Shown: positions 1 through 8,815 of the stretch, piece by piece
Numbering within the stretch: the first letter of the stretch is position 1
How the letters are laid out: each line of letters opens with the position of its first letter
NCBI GenBank assembly: GCA_023205875.1
Contig: CP060757.1
Coordinates: forward strand, 806,001 to 870,000
Source of the DNA: Chloropicon primus
Lineage: Eukaryota; Chlorophyta; Chloropicophyceae; Chloropicales; Chloropicaceae
DNA length: 64,000 nucleotides
Reading direction: 5' to 3'
Program-made: the position numbers and the translations under genes
Notes under the pieces: model-generated
The model's database searches: none
Told to the model about the DNA's origin: nothing
Seen by the model: only the letters and a program-made list of their open reading frames with translations

Positions 1-1
1 C

Positions 2-64
2 GGAAGGAAGAGGAAGGCCGATGCAGAGGCGTTGGGGATGAAGGCCAAGGAGGCGGGGGTCTGA
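2..64 (+). CDS. possible 3' end of an upstream gene (partial)
   Basis: An open frame enters from the left edge and stops at TGA 62-64. It encodes about 20 lysine- and alanine-rich residues ending in KEAGV. The basic composition suits the tail of a nuclear or ribosomal-type protein, but nothing in it identifies a family. It could equally be a chance open stretch, as only 63 bases are visible. Confidence 0.25.
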   Translation, partial: GRKRKADAEALGMKAKEAGV

Positions 65-395
65 AATGGGCCGGCCAAGGAGGCGAAGATCTCTTTAACA
101 CGACGTTAGTCCAATGATTGGACTCCAATCCGATCCAATCCAACCCTGACTCTTGGGACCAGACTCTGGTGAGCACTTTTTGTGCTTCGGTGGCCACCTT
201 GATGTTCTGCAGTGGGATCCAAGTCAGGATCGGCCTTGTCCCTTGTCCCAGGACACTCAAACGATTGCCCTGTGCTTGGTCCCCCTCGATCTTGGTATCT
301 TGGTGTCTTGGGAAGATTCTTGCTTGTAATTCGTATTGTTTTCTTGGGTCCCGGGTGGTTTGGTATTCGTTGAATTCGTGTATTTCGTGTATGTC
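65..395. other. gap upstream of U2 snRNA
   Basis: No convincing coding frame is seen. The left part (about 108-145) holds several CCAAT/ATCCAAT-like words, and the right part is T- and G-rich. It presumably contains the U2 promoter. I do not see a clear plant-type USE (RTCCCACATCG) or a TATA box at -30, so the promoter type is left open. Confidence 0.4.
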
Positions 396-575
396 ATTAC
401 TTTTCTCGGCCTTTTGGCTAAGATCAAGTGTAGTATCTGTTCTTATCAGTTTAATATCTGATACGACCTCGATATGAGGTCTTGATATTAATCTAATTTT
501 TTCGGGCGGCGGATGCGACATGTGTTTTACACAGGCTTTCGCCAGGCTTGACCCTTGCCTTGCACATTCTGCGGG
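396..575 (+). ncRNA. U2: U2 spliceosomal snRNA
   Basis: U2 snRNA pairs with the intron branch point in the major spliceosome. The 5' half is nearly identical to plant and animal U2. It begins with ATTACTTTTCTCGG, followed by the invariant CCTTTTGGCTAAGATCAAG block. The branch-point recognition sequence GTAGTA is at 430-435. Next comes the TTCTTATCAGTTTAATATCTGATA stem IIa region, then a stem-loop of GACCTC paired with GAGGTC (464-481). An Sm-type site (AATTTTTTCG) lies at 495-504. Two 3' hairpins follow; one has a GGCG/CGCC outer stem and a TGTG/CACA inner stem near 506-544. The 3' end near 575 is an estimate from the usual length (about 180-190 nt). A protein-like open frame across this region is coincidental. 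Confidence 0.95.
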
Positions 576-1651
576 GGTCGAGCAGCCCTCTTCTTCGCAC
601 GTCTCACTTCAAATATTCTGCACGAGAAGATAATTATTCATGAATCCACTCCCCGACCTCCTCCAAGTCCAGGAGATCACGAAAGGACGACAGGTCGGAC
701 CACCAGCACCACCGAGACCAGGTCAGAGACTCTAGCACGAGTCAACAGGAACGCGAGGGGACGATTCACAAGCCATGGGGTGGGGCCAAACCAAGAACCT
801 CACGCCGGCCTCGGAATCGTATCCTCAAAAGGAGCCGGGCGCCTGGCGGTCCAACCACCCACCCGATTGATTCATGGATTCATTCATTCATTGATTCATT
901 CATTCATTCATTCATTCATTCATTGATTTATTGATTGATTCATCTGTTGATCCACATGGACTCCTGCTGCGAATCACTCCTTCCTTCAGTCATCGTGAGC
1001 CTTTCCCCATCAACTGGTACTGGTGTGACAGGAGGAAAGACAATTCGTTTGGGCGGAGGGGAGGGATCACACAACAAGTTAGGCGTCAATTTGCTGGGAT
1101 GAATGCAAAAGACTCGGGGGGGGGGGGAGGATGGATATCACCAGGGCACCGCTGAGTGGATCGAGGAGCACCCTGGATCGGATGTGGATTGGGTCTCGTC
1201 TCCATTCACAAGTGATCTCAATGCGATAAATAATCGCATCACATCCGCTGGCTTCGAGGTCAGCGTCCACCATGCCTTTTGGTTTAATGAAGTGTTTCAG
1301 GCAATCAAACAAGTTTAAGCTGATGCTCACCGCTTTGGGGCACCTAGATCCCTCTCCCGTGACTCCTTTCCATGAAGAGCGTCGTCTCGGCAAAGATCAC
1401 CGGCCCACGGGCTCGCGACCTCCCACTGGACTCGCCCCCCCTTGTAGATCATGGTCAGCGCTTGCCAGGGCCTCGACATGCTCCACAAGCCTCCCTGGCA
1501 CCACCCTGGTCGACCACGTTGTCACAGATCCGTGAGGGCACCCCATCAGGGCAAGACCGACGCCCAAAGACTCCACACTTAAACGCTTCTGGCTCGGAAG
1601 CTTTTTTCAAATTGATCAAAACAGAGAGCAACTGCAGAGTCGGTCGGTGCG
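576..1651. other. long intergenic region, no gene recognised
   Basis: About 1.1 kb between U2 and the LIN37 gene. It holds the ATTC-type microsatellite (868-945) and a run of eleven G residues near 1117-1127. A small hairpin (TGCGAT/ATCGCA, loop AAATA) lies near 1225-1241. Several open frames of 70-270 codons exist here, but their composition is not protein-like and no family motif is visible. The last few hundred bases are probably the LIN37 promoter. Confidence 0.4.
868..945. repeat. (ATTC)n-type tetranucleotide microsatellite
   Basis: Imperfect tandem ATTC/ATTG units run for roughly 78 bases, with the purest stretch at about 884-923. It lies in intergenic DNA. It is a simple repeat with no spacer structure. 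Confidence 0.9.
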
Positions 1652-2465
1652 ATGGCGATGGAGGAGGACAACGAGAAGAAGGGAGAAGACAACAACCACG
1701 AGGGGGTGGGAGGGAACGACAACAAGGGGGAGGCCGAAGCGAAGGCCGAGCCGAGCGGTCCGCCTCCGAAGGACGATGGCGAGTCGGAGAAGAAGAAGAC
1801 GAGCGTGATCTTCGCAGACAGGAAGGTGCGACGACGACGACGGACTTGGCTCTAGTCCCCCTCCCTCCGTGTCCGTGTCTCTCCGACGAGTGTTTCGTTG
1901 AAGGCTTGGATGGCCGTGCTGACCACTTTTCTTTGCTGTACCCCGCGACAAAAACAAAACTCTTCCTCTCAGATCACGACGAGCGAGAACGTGGACGAGG
2001 TTGGACTGTACGCGATGTGCCGGAGCTGGTTCAAGAACGAGACGGAAGTCCCTGGCTCCGGCGACAAGGAGGGCCTAAAGGTGGGTCTCCGTTGTTTTGT
2101 TTGGAACCCTCCCTTCGTCTCTTCCTGCGCCTGCTGACACGCTCTCTGCATTTGTTTCCAAACGTTTTGCGGTGCAACAGGGAGAGCTGATGAAGCTGCC
2201 CCCGCCCCTGCCCAGGAGCGCCGTTGCTGGGGAACCTGCCGCCTCGAGCCCAGCGGAGGACGTTAAGGAGGAGGGAGACGAGCTGGTCGCCAGGGTCTCA
2301 AGCTCGGCGAAGAAGGGAGGAGAGGACGCCACGCACGCGAAGGATGTCCTCTTCAAGGCGCACATGAAGCGGTGGAAGGCCATCAAGAAGGAGAAGTCAA
2401 GGCAACACCGGGTGAACAGTGAGAGGTTCGAGGAGCGACTGAAGATTCTCCTGGACAACAAGTGA
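1652..2465 (+). CDS. LIN37: LIN37-like subunit of the DREAM/MuvB complex
   Basis: LIN37 is a core MuvB subunit. With RB-like proteins and E2F/DP it represses cell-cycle genes in the nucleus. Predicted exons are 1652-1825, 1973-2080 and 2181-2465, giving 188 residues with phase-0 junctions. The N-terminus is acidic and low in complexity. Three blocks match animal LIN37 in order. LYAMCRSWFKN corresponds to human LYPICRAWMRN. KLPPPLP matches the proline motif. The C-terminal block FKAHMKRWKAIKKEKSRQHR, leading to ERLKILL, matches the RWKRIRQRWKE..KIL block. The length is close to that of animal LIN37 (about 250). A D-type cyclin with an RB-binding motif lies 9 kb away, consistent with an RB pathway. 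The assignment rests on motif order, not on a search. Confidence 0.82.
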
Positions 2466-2759
2466 AGCGGTTGTTGTTGTCGTTGTTGGTGTTGCGCTTG
2501 AAAGTAATACGTTGTTGTTATTTGCGCCTTGGACCCGCATATATATATCCCCGCGGGCAGTGCTCCAAACTTTGTGTATTGTATAAAGATGATAGGATTA
2601 AAACTGTTTTGGGCGACGACGCCGGTGCTGCACATTCGACAGACGCGCAAAACACCACAATCGAGCCGCCACGAACGATTCCCACTGCTTACCTCCATGC
2701 CGGCCTGGGCCTCCTGAGCCTGGTGAGATCCGTCATTCGCGCGGGCGCTGGAGGAGACG

Positions 2760-3919
2760 ATGCCGGTGGACAGAATAGCAAAGAAGCTCCAGGACTGCGT
2801 CGAGAGGTGAGGGGAGGATCAGGAGAGTCGTTTCCGATCGCGCCGTCCATTGCTTTGAGCACCCCTCCGCCCCTTCTTTGCCCTCGAGAGAAAAGAAATC
2901 GAGAGAAGAGTGAAAACGAAAAGTTGTGAGAGTGGATCTGACCCATGCCCTGTGGTTTTGCTCGCGCGACGATAGGGAGGACTACTACCAGGCGCAGCAG
3001 CTTTGCCTGTCTCTCTACAGCAGGCACAAGAGAAAGGACGCGGCGAGGGCTTTCGATGTCCTGGTGGTGAGTTTGCTTTTGCTTGTGTCGCCAGTCACAT
3101 TTTGGATCGAACACCTTTGTACTGAAACACTCGTCTGCCTTCCTTTTTCTCTCTCTCTCCCTCTCACTGCTTCAGTCGGGAGTGAAGCTTCTGTTCCCTC
3201 GAGGGGACGTGACAGCAGCGAGCGAGCTGGCCCTTACGCTCTCAAGGGGGTACCTCGAGGCCAAGGTGGAGTTCTCACCGGGGAATCTGAGCCGGATCCA
3301 CGACATCCTCGACGCGTACCCTGAGGACGGGGGCAAGGCGGGCGCGCAGAGCTTCGAGAAGTTCGTGGAGCAGGCGGCCAAGTGGTGCTACGGGCACGAC
3401 AGGGGAACGGAAGCCAAAGTCTTCTTCGAGAAACTGGGGAGGTACACCTTGAGGTGCATCGGGGACGAATATGCGGGAAAGGCTCTGTTGCACTCCATGA
3501 GGGGAAACAACTTGAGTGATATAGTGACGGTTATGACCACAACGGCGAGCCGGGCGAGGCCTGATGAGGAGGATTACATCATCGCGAGAGTCGTGCTGCG
3601 GTTCTTGAACTTCAGGAGCAGGTCGCTGGCGGACTTGCAAGCGTACGCGAGGGTGGGGACCGCCTTGATCGATATGTATGAGAAGCAGACCGGCAGGGCG
3701 GTGCCGGAAACGCCTGTCACCCATTTCCTTCGCCTCACCCTGGAGGCTCTGACCATCTCGAGCGCGGGGCTCGTGGCAGGGCTCAGGGAGAAGTACAGCC
3801 TGGCGCTTGGCCAGGACCCAGCTTTGGTGCGGGAGGCGGATCAGGTTCTGGCAACGCTCAAGCCAAGGAAGGCGAAGATGCCCGACCTCTCCCAAATGTT
3901 CAAGACTCTGTTAGGTTGA
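2760..3919 (+). CDS. GET4: GET4/TRC35, tail-anchored protein targeting factor
   Basis: GET4 is the cytosolic scaffold that, with GET5 and its chaperones, hands tail-anchored proteins to GET3 for insertion in the ER. Predicted exons are 2760-2806, 2976-3066 and 3176-3919, giving 293 residues (human TRC35 has 327). The N-terminus MPVDRIAKKLQDCVERE is followed by the family's YYQAQQLCLSLYSRHK helical repeat. Then come VSGVKLLFPRGDVTAASEL and a long all-alpha solenoid of TPR-like helices. The C-terminal part (LRLTLEALTISSAGLVAGLR) also fits the family. Exon junctions restore the frame exactly (phases 2 and 0). An ATG at 2698 is followed quickly by a stop, so 2760 is the start. Confidence 0.85.
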
Positions 3920-4020
3920 CGGGAAAGACGGGAGAACCGCGCGGGTGTGCCCTCGACTAGGTGCTAGGTGTAGAATACAATTGAAATTACGTTTGTGCTG
4001 GGAATGAACGAGGGAACTCC

Positions 4021-5085
4021 TTACTTCCCTTTCCCCTTCCCTTTCCCCTTTCCCTTTCCTTCAGCCTCCTTCTGCTGTTGGAACATCTTCCACGTGGCTT
4101 GGATGGTGGCCGCGGCCTTTTCTTCCCTCTTCTTCTGCTCCTCGGCCTCTTCCTTGGCCTTCTTCTGCTCCTTCTCCCTCGCGTTCGCGTCCTCAATCTC
4201 TTTCCTCAGTTGGTTGTAATGGCTCTCGTATACCCGGAGCTGCTCCACAACTTCGTTGTACACCTCATACTCGTCCTGATAGATCTTCTCGAGCTTGTTC
4301 ATATCGATATCGTACTCCTTGATCCATGTCTCCACCTCCTGCTCGCTCTTATTCTTCTTCTTGATCAGCTTGGCCTCCCCCTCCCGGTGAATCACCTCCA
4401 GCTTCTTGAGCTCCTTTTCCAACTTGGTGATCTCCTCCAGAAGGATGTCAAAGTCAAAGTCGTACTGCTTGGCGTTCCTATTCTTCGTGTCCTCAGTCCT
4501 GACCACCAAGTCTTTCATGAACTTCTCCGTTCCGGCTCTGACCACCCCGAGCTCGTTCTTGGTTCTCACCTCCGTCTCGCTGAGCTGAGCCAGAGCCTTT
4601 TGCCTCTCCCTCCTCTCGATGCGCAGCTGCTGCTCCAGCGAGAGCTTCTCCTTGCTAGCCTTCTCCTCGCGCTTGCAAACCTCCTCGAAGTGGGACCTCC
4701 GGGAGTTCTCCTCCTCTACCGTCACCGAAAGCCTCCTGTGCGTCCCTTGCCTCAGGCGTTTCAGGGCATCGACCAGGCTAAGAATGTTGCTGGAGCGCTC
4801 GAAACCGAAGGATTGCACGTTGTGCAGCACCGACGGGTCCTTGGACAGGTGCCTGTAGATGTTGCTCGTCGGGACCTGGTCCGTCTTGTCCTTGTCAAAG
4901 TCCCTCTCGTTGTCCAGCACCTTGCAGCTCTCCAAAAAGCCCACGAACTTGGGCCCCAAGATATCCCCAAGGTCTTCCGTGTGCTCCACCAAGTTCGTGT
5001 TAATGTAAGACAAGGCACTGAGTTCCTCCACCGTCTCGTCCAGCACAGCGAGAATCCTCTCCGCCTCCGCGTTCTTTATCGTCAT
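4021..5085 (-). CDS. DRC10: DRC10/IQCD, nexin-dynein regulatory complex subunit
   Basis: DRC10 (IQ-domain protein D) is a subunit of the nexin-dynein regulatory complex that links outer doublets in motile axonemes. It is a single exon of 354 residues. The start MTIKNAEAERILAVLDE was chosen at 5085; upstream codons in frame are low in complexity. A conserved N-terminal helical region covers about 1-110. It is followed by a continuous charged coiled coil (about 115-320). An IQ-type calmodulin/centrin-binding motif (AAATIQATWKMFQQQKE) lies near the C-terminus, as in known DRC10. The tail is a GK repeat, (GK)7. A GA tract sits 36-50 bases upstream. The identity rests on the architecture and the IQ-motif position. 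A generic IQ coiled-coil protein is the alternative. Confidence 0.75.
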   Translation of the reverse strand: MTIKNAEAERILAVLDETVEELSALSYINTNLVEHTEDLGDILGPKFVGFLESCKVLDNERDFDKDKTDQVPTSNIYRHLSKDPSVLHNVQSFGFERSSNILSLVDALKRLRQGTHRRLSVTVEEENSRRSHFEEVCKREEKASKEKLSLEQQLRIERRERQKALAQLSETEVRTKNELGVVRAGTEKFMKDLVVRTEDTKNRNAKQYDFDFDILLEEITKLEKELKKLEVIHREGEAKLIKKKNKSEQEVETWIKEYDIDMNKLEKIYQDEYEVYNEVVEQLRVYESHYNQLRKEIEDANAREKEQKKAKEEAEEQKKREEKAAATIQATWKMFQQQKEAEGKGKGKGKGKGK

Positions 5086-5398
5086 CTTGTGTCCCCTCTC
5101 CCCTCTCCAACCCTCTCCCCCTCTCTCTCTCTCTCTTCCCAAGAGGCCCAAGCCTTTGCCCTCCGCTGGTCAAACGGTCCATGTCCATGGGATCCACACC
5201 CCTCCGCGATATTCCCATACGGAAATGTCTCCAGTCTCAGCAGAGCAGGCCCAGGAGAGAGAAGAGAGGAGGCCATAACTTATCCTGGTGGAGACGAGGG
5301 CGACTTGATCGAGGTGGACAGGAGGTTTGTGGGACGACGGTGTTGCCCTTGGACGAAGGTGGAGGGGACATTGCTGCTGAGGGGAAGCACGTCGCGAG
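5086..5398. promoter_or_regulatory. divergent promoter between DRC10 and the AFG1-type gene
   Basis: A 313-base gap between two divergently transcribed genes, so it must hold both promoters and both leaders. A CT tract at 5121-5135 reads as GA on the DRC10 coding strand. No other clear element or coding frame is seen. Confidence 0.5.
5121..5135 (-). promoter_or_regulatory. GA leader tract of DRC10
   Basis: A CT run on the plus strand, so GA on the gene's strand, 36-50 bases upstream of its ATG. One of the recurring oriented GA tracts. Confidence 0.55.
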
Positions 5399-7146
5399 AT
5401 GTCGGTCCTGAAGTCGTACTTGAACCTCGTGGGGAAGAGCTTCAGGCAGGGGGGGCTGAGAAGGGACGTGGCTCAGATTGCGGTGGCGGAAAGGCTCGAT
5501 GAGCTCTTGGGGACCTCTCGGTGCACAAGGTGGCCCTCGCGGAGTACGAGACCGCGCGCGTGGAGTACCTGCAGGAGCTGGAGAGGCAGGCGGAGCGGAT
5601 CGCGGAAATGAAGTTGGAGCAGAGAAGGAAGGAGAGCTCGGCGTTTCCTGGCTTCCACAGCGTCCCCCCTTCCGACTCGAGCGACGAGCGGTCCCTGAGA
5701 AAGATGAGGAAGGAGGCCAGGGAAGAAGCCGAGAACCTCGTGGGTTCGCCTCCAGAGAAACCCCGGGCACCGCAAAGTGTTTACATCCACGGGCACGTTG
5801 GAACTGGGAAGACTTTCCTGATGGATCTGTTTTACCAGAGCGCTCAGCAAGTCTTGCGTCAGGGCGAGAAGGGCAGCGTCGGCACGAGCAGGTTGCACTT
5901 CAACTCCGCCATGCTGTCTCTCCACGCGCACATGCACGGGATAGAAAAAGGCTATTTCCAGAGGGATAAGTTCAAGCAAAAGGATCCGGGGAAGCTCGCC
6001 GTCATCGCAGCCAGGAGGAGGAATTTGGCCCTGAGGGGTGGGCACAAGTTCGGCGCATGCGCGTCAGCCCCGTTCACGATCTCCACCACTCTGGAGTTGG
6101 CATCCAGGGAGATCTTCAAGTTGAACTCGGACAGAGACGGGCACCTGGGTCTGGTTTGTTTCGACGAGCTGCAGGTTCCGGATGGCTTCACCGCCATAGC
6201 TATCATGAGCATTTTTCGTTTGCTGTTTGAAGAAGAATCTGTGGTGGTGACGACGACAAACTGCGCACCGCACGAGCTGAACGACAATGCTTGGTTCAAT
6301 GACCACTGGAATACCAACTTTACTCAAATGCTTTTTGAGAGATGCGCGGTTTTAGAGCTCAACAATGGAATCGACTACAGGACGATAGCCTTGGGTGACC
6401 GCCTCAAGTCGGACAACGCGCGGTTCAACCGGTACTTTTATCCTCAGAACAAGTGGAGCGACTCCCTCTTGACCGAGTACATTGAGAAGAACAAGTCTTT
6501 GTACGGCAGGGAAGACGTGCTGGATGGGATGAACAGCACCAAGGTCGATGTGATGTTCGGGCGGACGCTGTCAATCCCAACAGTGAATTCCAACATCGCG
6601 AAAATAGACTTTCTTGACTTCTTCTCCAGTCCGGTGGGCCCGAGCGACTGCCTTGCCATCGCAAGGAACTTCAAAATGGTGTGCATCGAGAACATTCCGG
6701 TGCTTAGCAGACAGAAGAGAGACCAAGCAAGGCGATTCATCACGATGATCGATGAGCTCTACAACGAAGGGTGTTTGCTGGTCTGCACCGCTGAGGCCTC
6801 CCCAGATAAACTGTTCAAGAGTGAAGAGCTTGGGGAGAGTCTTCTGGACTTGGAGGCGATGCAATTCGAAGCCGAAGCCCTGGCACCGCACACAGCGAGG
6901 TCAAGAGTCGACTCCAGCGAAGTTGGCGGCGTTGCTCCTGAAGCAATGAGTCAAAAGATCGGCTCGGGTGGAGACACGGCAAAGTTCTACGCGGGCAAAA
7001 TGACTGGGGAGGAGGAGCAGTTCGCGTTCAAGCGTGCCGTCTCGAGGATCCTCGAGATGCAAGGCGAGGTGTACATGCGAAGGCACAGGAAGATGCATGT
7101 ACATCCTCACGACCAGATGGAAGAAGAGACCAATTTTGCTTATTGA
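5399..7146 (+). CDS. AFG1: AFG1/LACE1-type (ZapE family) AAA+ ATPase, apparent frameshift
   Basis: AFG1-like ATPases are mitochondrial (bacterial ZapE) P-loop proteins tied to turnover of respiratory complex subunits. The reading frame starts at 5399 (MSVLKSYLNLVGKSF). It continues through the family's N-terminal D..Q..V..RL..L motif, then shifts to the next frame at a run of four G residues (5509-5512). One more G would join DELLG to DLSVHKVALAEYE, which fits the family, so this looks like a sequencing or assembly error, or a recent mutation. The downstream frame carries Walker A GHVGTGKT, Walker B FDELQVPD, sensor-like VVVTTTNCAPHEL and the ERC..EL..GIDYR signature. The C-terminal VPVLS/ARRFITMIDELYNE block is also present. 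If the shift is real, translation would have to start downstream (for example ATG 5608) and lose the N-terminal helix. Confidence 0.85.
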
Positions 7147-7224
7147 GAACATTTTTGAAAAATCAAAACAGATTTAATATATATATTGCGTGTACCGGTT
7201 TTTGTTTGCAAGGCCGAGCCTCAC

Positions 7225-8093
7225 TCACATGACGGCGCACGCTTTCTTCAGCTTCTTTTTGATCTTTTTTTCCGATTTAGTCTTGCCAGCGTACAAAGAT
7301 CCCTGGTCTTCGTCATCGCCCAACACCTGGTCATCCTTGATCTCTTCCAAGTCAGCAAGCAACGATTGGAGCGAGTCCAAAGAGGACACGGAGTGCATGC
7401 TGTCCTGGGACAGCCTGGCCGGCCTCCCAGTGCTCCCGCTGATTTTGTGCTGCCTTGTTTCCTCCCTGAGGTCTTCGTTCATCTCGGCATCCAAGGACGT
7501 CAGACGACCTTCGTCCATGTTCTTCCGCTCCTCCACCGGCGTGTCTTTATTCTTGCCCTCCGCATCAGGCCTCGTTTCTTCGGCTGTTCCGAACCTCCGA
7601 CAAAGCTCCTTCTTGAACTTCTCGTGCTTGATTCCGGGATCCCTTGACTCCTTGAACTTCTTCATCGCCTCCTCGATGCTGAGCTTCCTTTTCAGGATCA
7701 GGTAGCAGCAGATCATGAACCCGGTTCTGTTGAAGCCGTAGGAGCAGTGCACCGCGACGAACTGATCGGGGTGCTGGTCGTGAAAGTTTCCAACGACCTC
7801 GACAAACTGCTGTATGAATTCGTCTCCGGGCACCTCCTTAGCGATGCACCAGATATGCTGGTACCTGACGCCATCAGGAATGTCTTCGCGGTAAAGGCAG
7901 TCGTGGTTGCAGAGGTCGACGATCAAGCCGACTTGCCTTCCCTCCTCTCGCTGGGCTTCGATGAAGCTGTCCACCGTGTGCACGTGCCTCGGTGGCTCCT
8001 CGAGCGTGTGGCTCCAGTCCCTGGGGAAAGAAAAACACGGAGGGGGAAGTTTTGTCAGCCTTGAAGAGACGACGCGGGCAGGCGGGCGGGCAG

Positions 8094-8135
<42 letters not shown>

Positions 8136-8356
8136 CAGCCACCTCTCGCTTTTGCTGTCCTTTGCCTAAGCCCGCACACTTACTTCAGGATCTGCTCTGT
8201 GAGCGGTGTCTTCATGGGCAGAATCCTTTCGGCGACCATGGGCACGCCGAAGGATCCGTAGTCCCCCCACTTCTTCAGCTTGTTGAGCACGGTCGGAGTC
8301 CCGGCCGGGGTTCCTCCCGTGGCTTTGTCCTTATCCTTATCCGCGTCGTTTGCCAT
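7225..8356 (-). CDS. mRNA-capping-type RNA 5'-triphosphatase with CaaX tail
   Basis: This is a cysteine phosphatase of the RNGTT/PIR1 class, which removes the 5' gamma phosphate from RNA before capping. Predicted exons (minus strand) are 8356-8184 and 8020-7225, giving 322 residues. The N-terminal ILPMKTPL resembles the FLPLKT motif of capping enzymes. It is followed by VGLIVDLCNHDCLYREDI and the P-loop HCSYGFNRTGFM (HCxxGxxRTG). RDPGIKHEKFKKELCRRFG matches the end of the triphosphatase domain. There is no guanylyltransferase domain. The last 120 residues are a charged, serine-rich linker ending in a polybasic stretch and CAVM. That is a canonical CaaX prenylation box, implying membrane attachment. 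An in-frame ATG at 8410 could add 18 residues. The intron (8021-8183) contains a CA/GT microsatellite. Confidence 0.85.
8097..8133. repeat. (CG)n(CA)n dinucleotide repeat inside an intron
   Basis: A short CG run followed by about 15 CA units lies in the single intron of the RNA triphosphatase gene, where it reads as GT on the coding strand. Alternating purine-pyrimidine DNA of this kind can adopt Z-form. Confidence 0.9.
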
Positions 8357-8815
8357 ATCTTTCCTGTCTTGTTTGGCCTTTCCCTCGATTGGACCGCAAA
8401 GTCGGGACACAAAGCAGGCCTCACAAGGACATCATCAGGGCGCCTCCGTCCCCCAAACACACCACCCGAGAGTGCGTGCGTCGCCACTCTGCTGGCTGAT
8501 GCCCCAGCAGACGCCAAGGTCCAGTCTTGGCCCTTGAGCTTTACGATTCTTTGCGAGATTCGGCATCTGACAAGGCCTCGCTCCTCTTCGACGACCAATG
8601 TCACAAAGTTCGTAACTTTGTTAGCTATTGAATAAGTCAGCAACGTCGTTGACGATGCAAGCGGCTGGATGAAAGCTATGTGTTCGTTCTTGTTACAAGT
8701 CTCTCTGACTTCTGTCGAGAGCTGTCTCTTATTATTCTGTCGCGGAGGAGGAGAGGAGGGGAAGGGACTCTGCGGTTTCTTCCGTTGTCGGTTCGTGTAT
8801 TATATTATAGTATAT
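8357..8815. other. gap between two minus-strand genes
   Basis: These 459 bases hold the 5' leader and promoter of the RNA triphosphatase gene. They also hold the 3' end of the serine acetyltransferase gene, whose trailer is AT-rich at 8796-8815. I see no coding frame or RNA gene. Confidence 0.4.

Noticed and set aside
118-477. Open frame of 119 codons across the U2 region
   Set aside because: It overlaps the U2 snRNA, has no family features, and its composition follows the RNA gene.
868-945. Tandem repeat considered as a CRISPR array
   Set aside because: Units are 4 bases with no spacers, and the DNA is eukaryotic nuclear; it is a microsatellite.
1274-1282. GCCTTTTGG resembling the U5 snRNA loop
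   Set aside because: U5 loop I is GCCTTTTAC, and no flanking U5 stem or Sm site is present.
4078-5502. 474-codon plus-strand frame antisense to DRC10
   Set aside because: Leucine-rich shadow of a charged coiled-coil gene on the other strand; no domain.
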